DNA of 64,000 nucleotides from positions 1-64,000 of the forward strand of contig JADHLI010000004.1 of the NCBI GenBank assembly GCA_016780775.1, written 5' to 3'. The stretch comes from Alphaproteobacteria bacterium. GTDB taxonomy: Bacteria; Pseudomonadota; Alphaproteobacteria; Puniceispirillales; Puniceispirillaceae. This document shows, piece by piece, positions 1 through 8,954 of this stretch. The notes below the pieces were generated by a model that did not search any database, was not told where the DNA came from, and worked only from the letters and a program-made list of their open reading frames with translations. The position numbers were made by a program, and so were the translations under genes. Numbering within the stretch: position 1 is the stretch's first letter; each line of letters opens with the position of its first letter.

Positions 1-365
1 TCAGGCGCAAGCCGGTAATCCAGCGCGATCACATCAATCCCGGTATCAGCGCAGATACCGACGCAGATATCATCATGACTGTCCAGCCCACCAACAACAA
101 AGCCGCCACCATGGATATAAACTAACCTGGCCGGTGAGTTGTCGCTGATACTGTAATGTCTAAGCGGGACATTTTCAATAAGCCGGTCACTGGTTGTCAC
201 CTCTTCAGGGAAAGGGAGGGCAAAATGGGCGCAGAGCGCATTATAGTTTTCACGCATCTCCTCGATGGTGAAATCCTCCCGGTCATAGGTATAGAACGAA
301 CTGGTGGTATCAACGAAAACCGTTGTTTCACTGTCCATTGATGGTGGGTATTTCAAGCTTGTCAT
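1..365 (-). CDS. alpha/beta hydrolase (HSL-like / fold-3), C-terminus truncated by window edge
   Basis: Reverse-strand translation from ATG at 365 reads MTSLKYPPSMDSETTVFVDTTSSF...PARLVYIHGGGFVVGGLDSHDDICVGICADTGIDVIALDYRLAP; the HGGGF oxyanion-hole motif and DYRLAP are typical of this family. Confidence 0.85.
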   Translation of the reverse strand, partial: MTSLKYPPSMDSETTVFVDTTSSFYTYDREDFTIEEMRENYNALCAHFALPFPEEVTTSDRLIENVPLRHYSISDNSPARLVYIHGGGFVVGGLDSHDDICVGICADTGIDVIALDYRLAP

Positions 366-705
366 TCCTTCCTGATCATATTCAGACTAGTGATTTCCTC
401 CTAGTCATCCACGCCTTAATTATGTGAAAAGCCCTAGCTCCAGAAATCATCAATATTCTGCAACAAAAAGCGATTGCTTACCCCCTTGAATGTACTTCGG
501 TTGCGCCATCTACCAAGAGGTTCTGACGGACAAAGCGGCAACTCCATTCCAGCACCATGTCCTTGAAATGGTCACACATACAGCAAATCTGAATCTTATC
601 ACTCGTTAACTTATTGAGCCATGCCTTCTTTTAAGTTCAGAATATTAAAACTAATAAAAACACAGTCCAATAACTTTGCCAACCCATCGTAGAACCGCGG
701 GCCTC

Positions 706-727
706 GAGCCGCAGACCCGGCTCTTTT
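706..727 (+). terminator. candidate Rho-independent terminator
   Basis: GAGCCG-CAGACC-CGGCTC perfect 6-bp stem followed by TTTTA. Confidence 0.4.
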
Positions 728-974
728 AACCCCCACCCCCGTGCTGGAAGTCGAAAGCTGGCTTTAAAACAGCATCAGCAAACTTTACGCCCAGCTATCA
801 CAAATTGATCCCTCTTGAGACTTTAAATCGGAGCACTAATTCTTAATAATATGGTTAGGGCTTAGCCGTCTGAGCAGATTATTTTCAGATGGGCATTGTT
901 TCTAGAGCGCTGCCTTTTTGCTGCAAAGCTTGTCTAGAATATTTAGACTGATATTAATGTGATTGTTCGTGATT

Positions 975-1439
975 ATGGCTGATTATTTTGCCTTTCAAAG
1001 TGAGAATTTATTTCTCTCCAAACTCATCGTTATCGCGGTTATACACACGATTTTATCCTTCATCGTTCTAGAAGGGGCGTTGTGTCAATCGCGGCGCTTT
1101 GTGATTTTCCTGCCCACCAAATTTATCGCGCGCCTATTGCCCAGCCCCTATCATCGCGGCGGGGGCGGCATTGTCATCGGCACAGCCGTAGCCGTGCTTT
1201 CTTCGGTTGGGGCCACCCAGATAGGCCCGCAAACTCTATTGGTTGTGAATGCTGGCTTTTTAACCATCTGGTATATTGAATGTGCAATTTTGTTGGCCTA
1301 TGGGTTTTTTGCGCGCCTGTTTGAGGATGAGCTGCCGTTTGAAATTAGACTGTTTGTTAGCTTTGTTGTTATGGTAAATGCAGGGTATTTTACATTAATG
1401 TTCATCGTGTCTTTGCTTCGGGCGCCCGCGTTTCATTGA
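975..1439 (+). CDS. small integral membrane protein, unknown function
   Basis: ORF 963-1439; internal ATG at 975 preferred; several hydrophobic segments. Confidence 0.6.
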   Translation: MADYFAFQSENLFLSKLIVIAVIHTILSFIVLEGALCQSRRFVIFLPTKFIARLLPSPYHRGGGGIVIGTAVAVLSSVGATQIGPQTLLVVNAGFLTIWYIECAILLAYGFFARLFEDELPFEIRLFVSFVVMVNAGYFTLMFIVSLLRAPAFH

Positions 1440-1490
1440 TGCCCGCGTTAAATTGATTTTGGTGTTCCAAGGAAGAGGGGTTATCTGATT

Positions 1491-1712
1491 ATGGATGAGA
1501 AAAAGACAGCCTGTGAGGTGTTTTCCGCACTAGAGACTACATCTGATTGGAAGACCTCCTTCATCTGTGCAAATGATGATCTGCATCGCGCTTTAGTGGA
1601 ATCGCCGCTCGCTATTTTTGCATATGCTTTTGGCGTCTTATTAGTGATGTTTTTGGTTCAACATGCCTCTCGTCCTAATCCTAACGCGCTAAAGAAAAAA
1701 TCCAAAAAATAG
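1491..1712 (+). CDS. hypothetical protein with one predicted TM segment
   Basis: 73 aa ORF; hydrophobic stretch LAIFAYAFGVLLVMFLV followed by a basic tail. Confidence 0.5.
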   Translation: MDEKKTACEVFSALETTSDWKTSFICANDDLHRALVESPLAIFAYAFGVLLVMFLVQHASRPNPNALKKKSKK

Positions 1713-1904
1713 GATGCCCCAAAAAAGGATAATAACGCCGCATCGTAAGAAGCCTCTGACACAGGCTTGGTGGATAGGGTGCCTGCTAACTTTTGAAAAA
1801 TTTTTCTGTTTAATCAGATGTAAACCCGCTAGGCTTTCATTATTTAAACTTATCTGCTGTAGATATATTGGCAGGGCTATTTAAAGCGCAAGGAACAGGA
1901 TGTT

Positions 1905-2723
1905 ATGGGACAAAAGAGACTAAAAAAAATGCTGGTAACAGGGGCAGCTGGCGGTATTGGTAGGGCTATTCGCACAAAGCTTGCCCCGCTTGCCGATATT
2001 GTGCGCTTGTCTGACAGGGCAGGGCTAGGTCAGGCAGCTCCCCATGAAGAGATTGTTTATTGCGAGCTCACCGAGAAAGACAGTGTTGATAATATGGTAG
2101 CAGGGTGTGATGGTATCGTGCATCTGGGCGGTCAGTCGGTTGAGGCAGATTGGGAGACTGTGCGTGATAGCAATATTGAGGGTATGTACAATCTGTATGA
2201 AGCAGCGCGCAAACATAAGGTTGGCCGGATTTTCTTTGCCAGCTCCAATCATGTTATCGGCTATTATCCGCAAAGCCAGCTCCTAGACGCGCAAACCCCG
2301 CCCCGCCCAGATGGGCTCTATGGTGTTTCCAAAGCTTTTGGGGAGGCCTTGGCATCGCTCTATCATGACAAGTTTGGCATTGAGACCGCTATTGTGCGTA
2401 TCGGCAGCTGTTTTCCTGAGCCTGTTGACCACCGGATGCTGGCTACTTGGCTAGCAGATGATGATTTGATCAGCCTATTGGAATGCATGTTTGAGGCCTC
2501 GCGCCTTGGCTGTCCGGTCATTTATGGCATGTCTGATAATGATGTGGTGTGGTGGGATAACAGCCAAGTAGCCTATCTAGGCTGGAAGCCTAAACATAGC
2601 TCAGCTATCTTTAAAGAAATGCTGGATGCAAAGATCGAACGCCCACATAAAGATGCCGCTGTTTCAGTTTATCAGGGCGGGGTGTTCACCGAGCATCCAA
2701 TTATGGAAAAAAAGCCAAATTAA
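1905..2723 (+). CDS. NAD-dependent epimerase/dehydratase, uronate dehydrogenase-like
   Basis: Rossmann motif TGAAGGIG, YGVSK catalytic motif, overall resemblance to uronate dehydrogenases (SSNHVIGYY, RIGSCFPEP). Confidence 0.85.
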   Translation: MGQKRLKKMLVTGAAGGIGRAIRTKLAPLADIVRLSDRAGLGQAAPHEEIVYCELTEKDSVDNMVAGCDGIVHLGGQSVEADWETVRDSNIEGMYNLYEAARKHKVGRIFFASSNHVIGYYPQSQLLDAQTPPRPDGLYGVSKAFGEALASLYHDKFGIETAIVRIGSCFPEPVDHRMLATWLADDDLISLLECMFEASRLGCPVIYGMSDNDVVWWDNSQVAYLGWKPKHSSAIFKEMLDAKIERPHKDAAVSVYQGGVFTEHPIMEKKPN

Positions 2724-2738
2724 TAAAGGGAGAACTGG

Positions 2739-3110
2739 ATGAGCCAGAAGGACGAAAACTTCTTTAATATTGATGATAAGGAAGTAGGTATTTTTCGTGA
2801 GCTAGCTGAGGGTATTACCACACGCATTTTTCCCGGCCAGCAAGCAATGTTATCTGTTGTGCGTGTTGCACCAAACGTCAAGGGCAACATCCATTCACAT
2901 GAACAAGAACAGTGGGGGTATTTGATCTCTGGCTCAGCAACCCGTATCCAAGATGGGGAACATATTGAGGTCAGCGTAGGGGATTTCTGGTGTTCGCCCG
3001 GCCATGTTGAGCATGGTATTATTGGCGGTCCAGAAGGTGCTGTTATTTTAGATATCTTCGCCCCACCCCGCCCAGAATACACAAAATCTGGTAAAGGGTA
3101 TGGTGTCTAA
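2739..3110 (+). CDS. cupin domain protein
   Basis: 123 aa; cupin motifs HSHEQEQWGYLISG and PGHVEHGI. Confidence 0.85.
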   Translation: MSQKDENFFNIDDKEVGIFRELAEGITTRIFPGQQAMLSVVRVAPNVKGNIHSHEQEQWGYLISGSATRIQDGEHIEVSVGDFWCSPGHVEHGIIGGPEGAVILDIFAPPRPEYTKSGKGYGV

Positions 3111-3196
3111 GTCTTAGCTCTTGAAGCGTGCTTTTCTGTTTCTTATATCACAATCATCAGGTCATCAGAATTAACTGGACAGGTGAGGGATAGGGT

Positions 3197-3412
3197 ATGG
3201 AATTCCTGTTATTGTGGGTTTTAGGGGGGCATTTTGTTGATAGTGGTTTGCGTTACCGCGAGGTAGGGGAATGCTATGCTGCTGCCCAGAATGCCGGCTC
3301 TGACATGGGCTATGTTGGATTAAATCTGCCTAAATTTACCTGTGTGCCGCTAAAAGAAGGCCAGCCTTTTACCCTGCATATTACCCCGCCCAATAGCCGC
3401 TTCCCCTTTTGA
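3197..3412 (+). CDS. hypothetical small protein
   Basis: 71 aa ORF in an otherwise unexplained gap; no family recognised. Confidence 0.35.
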   Translation: MEFLLLWVLGGHFVDSGLRYREVGECYAAAQNAGSDMGYVGLNLPKFTCVPLKEGQPFTLHITPPNSRFPF

Positions 3413-3562
3413 AATAGGGGATACTCCCTTTTAGATTATTCATAAAAACCAGCTTTTTAACCCTTATAGATGGTTGAGAGGAATGAAACCTCTATGTCAG
3501 CTTCAGGGTACATGAAATAATTGAAAAACTGGTGATTTTTTAATCTCAAAAGGAGCAAGATA

Positions 3563-4555
3563 ATGGCGCAGCGCATGAAACAATCACAAACAGCTAACCG
3601 GATTATTGGCACAGAGGAGAATAACATTCTTATCGGAACCAATAAAATAGATATCATGAACGGCCGTGCAGAAGACGATAATATTAAGGGCAGTAATAAT
3701 GATGATGTGATTAAGGGCAGCGATGGGAATGACCGGATTTTTGGTGAGCGCGGCGATGATGTGATAAGGGGTAATGATGGAGTTTATGATATTATTGGCG
3801 GGCTAGGCCATGATGAGCTACATGGCGGCAAGGGCAACGATACTATCGCAGGTTTCCAAGGTAGGGATAGCCTTTATAGGAATGCTGGTGATGATGAAAT
3901 TGCTGGCGGCAGAGGTGCTGATAGACTGTTTGGCGGCAAGGGCAACGATACGTTAAAGGGAAATTCGGGTGGAGACCGCCTTGAAGGTGGCACTGGGCAT
4001 GATACCCTTTTTGGTGGTGGCGGCGATGATACGCTATCCGGTGGGCGCGGCGCTGATAAGCTATCTGGTGGGCACGGCGCTGATACGCTGCATGGTGAGC
4101 TTGGAGCAGATACTCTGCTAGGCGGCAGCGGAAATGATAATCTGTATGGCGAGGATGGAAATGATAAGCTGTATGGTGGCAGCGGAAATGATAGGCTGTA
4201 TGGTGGTAGCGGAAATGATAGGTTGAATGGCGGAGATGGAGATGATTTCATCTCTGGCGGTGCCGGGGCTGATATCCTAATTGGCGGGGCTGGTAAAGAC
4301 ACCTTCTTGATCGATATTACCGCTAGCGGTGTGGTAGATGGGGCAAACAAAATTATTGATTTTGAGGTTGGAAGGGATGGGATCGCCTTTAAGTCTGATA
4401 ATGATGGCGATACATTTGATTTTAGCGATAGTGATGAGGGAACACATATTGAAGTTCAACTTGGCGGCGTAGACATCCTGGTCGCCATTGTGGTGGATAT
4501 CAGCACGGCAGAATTATTTTCTGACCATTTTCTTGTGCTAGAAGAATTTGTTTAA
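3563..4555 (+). CDS. RTX (hemolysin-type calcium-binding repeat) protein
   Basis: Dense GGxGxDxLxG nonapeptide repeats, e.g. LYGGSGNDRLYGGSGNDRLNGGDGDD; C-terminal KIIDFEVGRDGIAF resembles the end of T1SS substrates; AGGAG ribosome-binding site upstream. Confidence 0.9.
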   Translation: MAQRMKQSQTANRIIGTEENNILIGTNKIDIMNGRAEDDNIKGSNNDDVIKGSDGNDRIFGERGDDVIRGNDGVYDIIGGLGHDELHGGKGNDTIAGFQGRDSLYRNAGDDEIAGGRGADRLFGGKGNDTLKGNSGGDRLEGGTGHDTLFGGGGDDTLSGGRGADKLSGGHGADTLHGELGADTLLGGSGNDNLYGEDGNDKLYGGSGNDRLYGGSGNDRLNGGDGDDFISGGAGADILIGGAGKDTFLIDITASGVVDGANKIIDFEVGRDGIAFKSDNDGDTFDFSDSDEGTHIEVQLGGVDILVAIVVDISTAELFSDHFLVLEEFV

Positions 4556-4579
4556 CCACAGTTTTGACTATTAAATACA

Positions 4580-4617
4580 CGCCCTTGCTATGCATATCAT
4601 AGCAGGTGTTTTTTTAT
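4580..4617 (+). terminator. Rho-independent terminator after first RTX gene
   Basis: CTTGCTATG-catat-CATAGCAGG stem followed by a T-run. Confidence 0.8.
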
Positions 4618-4787
4618 GATTATTTTCCTGCTTTTTCGATAAACATGCTCCTGCCTACCTAGATTATCCAAAAAAACACAACTCTTAATTCTTGTGGATG
4701 ATTGAGGTGATTTTTATTCTTATGCCAGCCTCTTACATCGAAGATTACTGATTAAGCAGTAAGTGAAAACCATCAAAGGAGGCAAAA

Positions 4788-5939
4788 TTGGCTAGTAATA
4801 AAAGAACAGAAGAGAGAACAAATATTAACGGAACAGATGCAGGCGATCGTATCCAAGGAACGGACGGGCGTGACATGATTTCCGGCGGTAATGGCAATGA
4901 TCATATTACCGGTGGGGCTGGCCGTGACATCCTGAGCGGCGGTAATGGCAAAGATTTGATAAAGGGCGGCAAAGGAAATGACACCATAAGCGGGGGTAGA
5001 AATAATGATCATATTTATGGTGGAACTGGGAATGATGTGCTGAATGGTAATGCTGGTGATGACATTATAGATGGTGGAATTGGGCAAGATATCATTAAAG
5101 GGGGGCAGGGTGCAGACTCACTCCTTGGCAATGATGGTGATGATGAACTCTATGGCGGTGCCGGCGATGATATTATCAGAGGGGGGGATGGCGACGATAT
5201 CATCAAAGGAGAGAAAGGGCGTGACCTAATTAAGGGTGGTGCTGGAAATGATAAGCTCTACCAAAATGATGGCGGCGGAATTTTGCAAGGTGAAGCTGGG
5301 CATGACTATCTTGAGGGCGGAGAAGGTCAGGACTCGCTTTCAGGCGGAGATGGAAATGATGAAATTCATGGAGGTGCAGATATAGATCTTGTTTTTGGCG
5401 GTGCTGGAAATGATATGCTCTACGGTGATGCTGGTGATGATCTCATCCATGGTAATTCTGGCGATGATAACGTTTGGGGGGGGCTTGGTTTTGATGATAT
5501 TTCTGGCGATGCTGGTGATGATACTCTGCTAGGCGGTGCCGGAGATGATAAGGTAAAGGGCGGTGATGATAATGACAGGCTCTTTGGTGACGATGGAAAC
5601 GATACCCTAGATGGCGGGGCAGGGTCTGACATCCTTGTAGGTGGCGCTGGAGCTGATTTGCTAACAGGCGGTAATGGCAGCGATATATTTGTTATCAAAT
5701 CCACTTTGGCAGGGCTAGCAGACGGCCCAGATAGGTTCCTCGATTTCAGGCTAAAGGTAGATAAAATTGCCTTTGATACAGAAGTGGCCTCTGATGCCAT
5801 AGCGATGACAAATGTTGGCAGTCACTTACATATAAAGGTCAAAATTGACGATGTTGAGATAGTTGCAGCCATTATGGAAAATGTTGATAAGGATATGTTG
5901 TTATCAACAGACTTCATGACACATGTTGATATCGCATAA
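4788..5939 (+). CDS. RTX (hemolysin-type calcium-binding repeat) protein, second copy
   Basis: 383 aa dominated by GGxGxDxI/L repeats; C-terminal RFLDFRLKVDKIAF parallels the first RTX protein. Confidence 0.9.
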   Translation: MASNKRTEERTNINGTDAGDRIQGTDGRDMISGGNGNDHITGGAGRDILSGGNGKDLIKGGKGNDTISGGRNNDHIYGGTGNDVLNGNAGDDIIDGGIGQDIIKGGQGADSLLGNDGDDELYGGAGDDIIRGGDGDDIIKGEKGRDLIKGGAGNDKLYQNDGGGILQGEAGHDYLEGGEGQDSLSGGDGNDEIHGGADIDLVFGGAGNDMLYGDAGDDLIHGNSGDDNVWGGLGFDDISGDAGDDTLLGGAGDDKVKGGDDNDRLFGDDGNDTLDGGAGSDILVGGAGADLLTGGNGSDIFVIKSTLAGLADGPDRFLDFRLKVDKIAFDTEVASDAIAMTNVGSHLHIKVKIDDVEIVAAIMENVDKDMLLSTDFMTHVDIA

Positions 5940-5966
5940 TACCAGTCAAAATAAAAACAAAATACA

Positions 5967-6000
5967 AACCTCTGTTATGGGCATCATAGCAGGGGTTTTT
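5967..6000 (+). terminator. Rho-independent terminator after second RTX gene
   Basis: AACCTCTGTTATG-ggcat-CATAGCAGGGGTT stem followed by TTTT. Confidence 0.85.
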
Positions 6001-6028
6001 ATGCTCATTTATCTGCTGCTCAATAGAG

Positions 6029-6445
6029 TTATTTACCCTTCCAGAATTGGCAGGTGCCAATTTCCCTACCATTAGGCTGGGAGTCTACATAATCCTGACC
6101 AATTTTGGCATAGCGATAGCGCATTTTCCAGCCCGGCTCATCAAAGCTCACAACTGTATCCCCCCAGATCAGCATATTGCGGTGCCGATATTTGGCGACT
6201 TGGCAAAAGCCTTCCTTATTCCCCATTCTAAAGGTTTGTTTAGCATTGGTAGGACACCATTCTTTCCAATCGCCCTTATTTCTGCGCTCATAGATTTTTT
6301 TGTTAAAAAACCCTTCTAGCTTGAAATTGCGAACCCCTACACCTTTGATTTTACATTTGATTTCAGTAGCTGCCATTACTGGGCCAGATAATAATCCGGC
6401 AATAAACGCGCCCAAAATAATGGTTTTTGTTTTTGACACAAACAT
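6029..6445 (-). CDS. secreted/periplasmic hypothetical protein
   Basis: 138 aa with a Sec-type signal peptide (MFVSKTKTIILGAFIAGLLSGPVMAA) and several Cys residues in the mature part. Confidence 0.65.
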   Translation of the reverse strand: MFVSKTKTIILGAFIAGLLSGPVMAATEIKCKIKGVGVRNFKLEGFFNKKIYERRNKGDWKEWCPTNAKQTFRMGNKEGFCQVAKYRHRNMLIWGDTVVSFDEPGWKMRYRYAKIGQDYVDSQPNGREIGTCQFWKGK

Positions 6446-6591
6446 TTGAACCCTTACTCATCTTACCATAAACAGCGCCTTGTTATGGCGCAAAACCCTA
6501 TCTTGTAATTAGTACATTTATGCCATGCCTACTGGTTGAGGTCAAAGCCTCAGCTATAAAAATAAGGGCATAAAATAAGGATATATTCTGG

Positions 6592-6646
6592 ATTAGCCCT
6601 GCATTAGCCCTGAATTAATCTTGTATTAATCCTGCATTAATATAGC
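6592..6646. repeat. 5 x 11-bp tandem repeat upstream of nagA
   Basis: attagccctgc|attagccctga|attaatcttgt|attaatcctgc|attaatatagc. Confidence 0.85.
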
Positions 6647-6811
6647 AAAAGGGCAACCCAACCGCCGCGCTTGTGCGGGAATGTCGGTCTCTAGCATATT
6701 GGTGATTGAGGGCCTAGTAAAACAAACGGGGTGTCTTTTCGAGACAGGGTTTTGTATGGTTTTTACAAGATAGAGATTTAACAAAAACCATTTAGGGGCG
6801 GCGGCGCTAGC

Positions 6812-7954
6812 ATGGCATCACCATCAAATATTTGGATTAAGGCTGGGCAGTTTTTTGCTGGCGGGGGTACTGCGCCTTTGCCTGACCAGATTATCCAGAT
6901 ATCGGGCGATAAAATAGCTGCGATTATGCCAGCATCAAAGGGCGCAACTGATTTTAACCCCACCTGTTTTGATGTGGTTGCCCCCGGCTTTATTGATTTG
7001 CAAATTAATGGTGCAGGCGGCGTTTTATTTAATGACCAGCCAGATGTAGACGCCATAGACACCATAGCGGCCGCAGCCCGAAAGGGCGGCACCTGTCATT
7101 TGCTGCCAACCTTTATCACCGACGAAGGGCGCGCCTATGTGCAAGCTTTACAGGCAGTAAATAAAGCACAAGGAAGGCCAGAGGTTTTAGGACTTCATCT
7201 TGAGGGGCCTTTCTTATCCCCTGCCAAGCCGGGTATTCACTCCCCTGCTTTTATTCGCAAGATGGATGCACAAGACCTTGATTTTTTAACCAGCTTTGAG
7301 GGGCGACTGCTGGTAACTTGCGCGCCAGAGGAAATGCCCCTTGATGATATTCGTGCCCTTAGCCAAGCTGGCGTTATTGTTTTTGCTGGACATAGTATGG
7401 CTAATATAGAAGTGATGTCAGCCGCAGTTTCAGCCGGGCTCTGTGGGGTGACCCATTTATTTAATGCCTGCTCGCAGATAGAAGCGCGTGCACCTGGTAT
7501 TGTCGGGGCAGCCTTGAGTGATAAGCGTTTATTTGCAGGCATTATCGCAGATAACCATCATGTGCATGAAACAAATTTGAAACTTGCGAGTGCGCAGATG
7601 GAGGGGCGGCTTTGTCTGGTTAGTGATACTATGCCGAGCTTTGGCTCGGTACAAACCCGCTTTGACTTGCAGGGCAAAGAAATCACCTTGCAAGATGGAC
7701 GCCTGCACGATGATGTTGACCAGCTAGCAGGTGCGCATCTAGGCCTAGATGAGGCGGTACAGAATATGATGGCCTGTACCGGCATTTCAGCTGAAAAAGC
7801 CCTTGATATGGCAAGCGGTGTTCCAGCCAGAATATTAGGTCTGGAAGATATTTATGGCCAGATTAAAGAAGGCAGGCCTGCTAGCCTAACCTGTTTGGAT
7901 AGCCGGCTTAATACGCAAGCTGTTTATGTGCATGGGAAAGCCTATCATCCATAG
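6812..7954 (+). CDS. nagA: N-acetylglucosamine-6-phosphate deacetylase
   Basis: DLQINGAGGVLFND, LGLHLEGPFLSPAKPGIHSP, GVTHLFNACSQ, LVSDTM: diagnostic NagA motifs. Confidence 0.93.
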   Translation: MASPSNIWIKAGQFFAGGGTAPLPDQIIQISGDKIAAIMPASKGATDFNPTCFDVVAPGFIDLQINGAGGVLFNDQPDVDAIDTIAAAARKGGTCHLLPTFITDEGRAYVQALQAVNKAQGRPEVLGLHLEGPFLSPAKPGIHSPAFIRKMDAQDLDFLTSFEGRLLVTCAPEEMPLDDIRALSQAGVIVFAGHSMANIEVMSAAVSAGLCGVTHLFNACSQIEARAPGIVGAALSDKRLFAGIIADNHHVHETNLKLASAQMEGRLCLVSDTMPSFGSVQTRFDLQGKEITLQDGRLHDDVDQLAGAHLGLDEAVQNMMACTGISAEKALDMASGVPARILGLEDIYGQIKEGRPASLTCLDSRLNTQAVYVHGKAYHP

Positions 7955-7960
7955 CCCTTG

Positions 7961-8953
7961 CTAGTTTGCGTGATAAACGCCGCGTGCAATTGCCCGTGCC
8001 ATGGTCACTGCACCAACATGCCCTAGAAGTGTTTGTAATTCTGGCGTTAGGGAGCCTTCTTGCGCTCCGGTGGCAACTGCAAAGACGATATCGCCATCCA
8101 TCAGGCAGTGCGACGGCACAAGGGCCCGCGCAAACCCATCATGGGCGGTAATCGCTAGGCGTTGTGCCTCTGCCTTAGTAAGAGCAAGGTCAGTGGCTAT
8201 TACTGCAATAGTCGTATTTGCGCGGCTATCTGTCTGGGAGAACCCAGTTTTCGTAATAGGCAAAGCTAGCGGGTTTGGCTGCGGTGCGATACCGCGGCCG
8301 CCAAACTCATCCCCAACTTCAAATGGCGCTGCCCAGAATTTATCACTACCGGGAACAAAGGGGCTGCCAAAACTATTAACAGCTGCCAGCGCGCCAACAT
8401 TAAAGCTCATGCCATCTGGCATCTGTACAGTGATAGAAGCTGAACCTATACCGCCTTTGTTGATACCTGCCATTGCCCCTTTTCCGGCACCAACAGAGCC
8501 TAGTGCGAAGGCGGTATCGCAATGTTCATAGGCATCAATGCCCAACTGGTAATAAGGGTTTTCCTGCCAATCTTTATCACCGCCATTGGCAAGATCAAAT
8601 AGAATAGCTGCGGGGACAATCGGTACGTGCTGGCCAGCAATGGCATAGCCGCGCTTTTGACGTGCCATGATATCGCATACGCCGCTCGCCGCACTAAGCC
8701 CAAAGGCAGATCCCCCAGATAACACCAGCGCATCTATCTGGCTGACTAGCTTATCCGGGTTTAGTAAATCTGTTTCCCTAGTGCCAGGTGCACCACCCAT
8801 TACCTGACAGGCCGCAGTAAAGGGGGTGTCTGCTGTAATTACGGTAACCCCGCTCAATAGCTTATCATCCTGCGCATGGCCAACTTTCAAGCCCGTTACA
8901 TCGGTTAACAGGTTTTGCATGCCAAGCTGTAAGAATGGGGCTTTGTCGGGCAT
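7961..8953 (-). CDS. P1-family peptidase (DmpA/BapA-type, self-processing Ntn-like)
   Basis: LTDVTGLKVGHAQD, GAPGTRETDLL, VLSGGSAFGLSAASGV, NTTIAVIATD (candidate autoprocessing Asn-Thr). Confidence 0.88.
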   Translation of the reverse strand: MPDKAPFLQLGMQNLLTDVTGLKVGHAQDDKLLSGVTVITADTPFTAACQVMGGAPGTRETDLLNPDKLVSQIDALVLSGGSAFGLSAASGVCDIMARQKRGYAIAGQHVPIVPAAILFDLANGGDKDWQENPYYQLGIDAYEHCDTAFALGSVGAGKGAMAGINKGGIGSASITVQMPDGMSFNVGALAAVNSFGSPFVPGSDKFWAAPFEVGDEFGGRGIAPQPNPLALPITKTGFSQTDSRANTTIAVIATDLALTKAEAQRLAITAHDGFARALVPSHCLMDGDIVFAVATGAQEGSLTPELQTLLGHVGAVTMARAIARGVYHAN

Positions 8954-8954
8954 A

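Noticed and set aside
478-579. 33-aa minus-strand ORF (MCDHFKDMVLEWSCRFVRQNLLVDGATEVHSRG)
   Set aside because: Too short to support as a gene; protein-like composition, possibly a remnant, but no family recognised.
3874-4350. 158-aa Pro/Ser-rich antisense ORF
   Set aside because: Antisense shadow of the GGxGxD repeats in the RTX gene; composition is explained by the complement of the repeat codons. Same for 5420-5800.
8001-8531. 176-aa + strand ORF
   Set aside because: Antisense to the well-supported P1-family peptidase gene; no recognisable domain.
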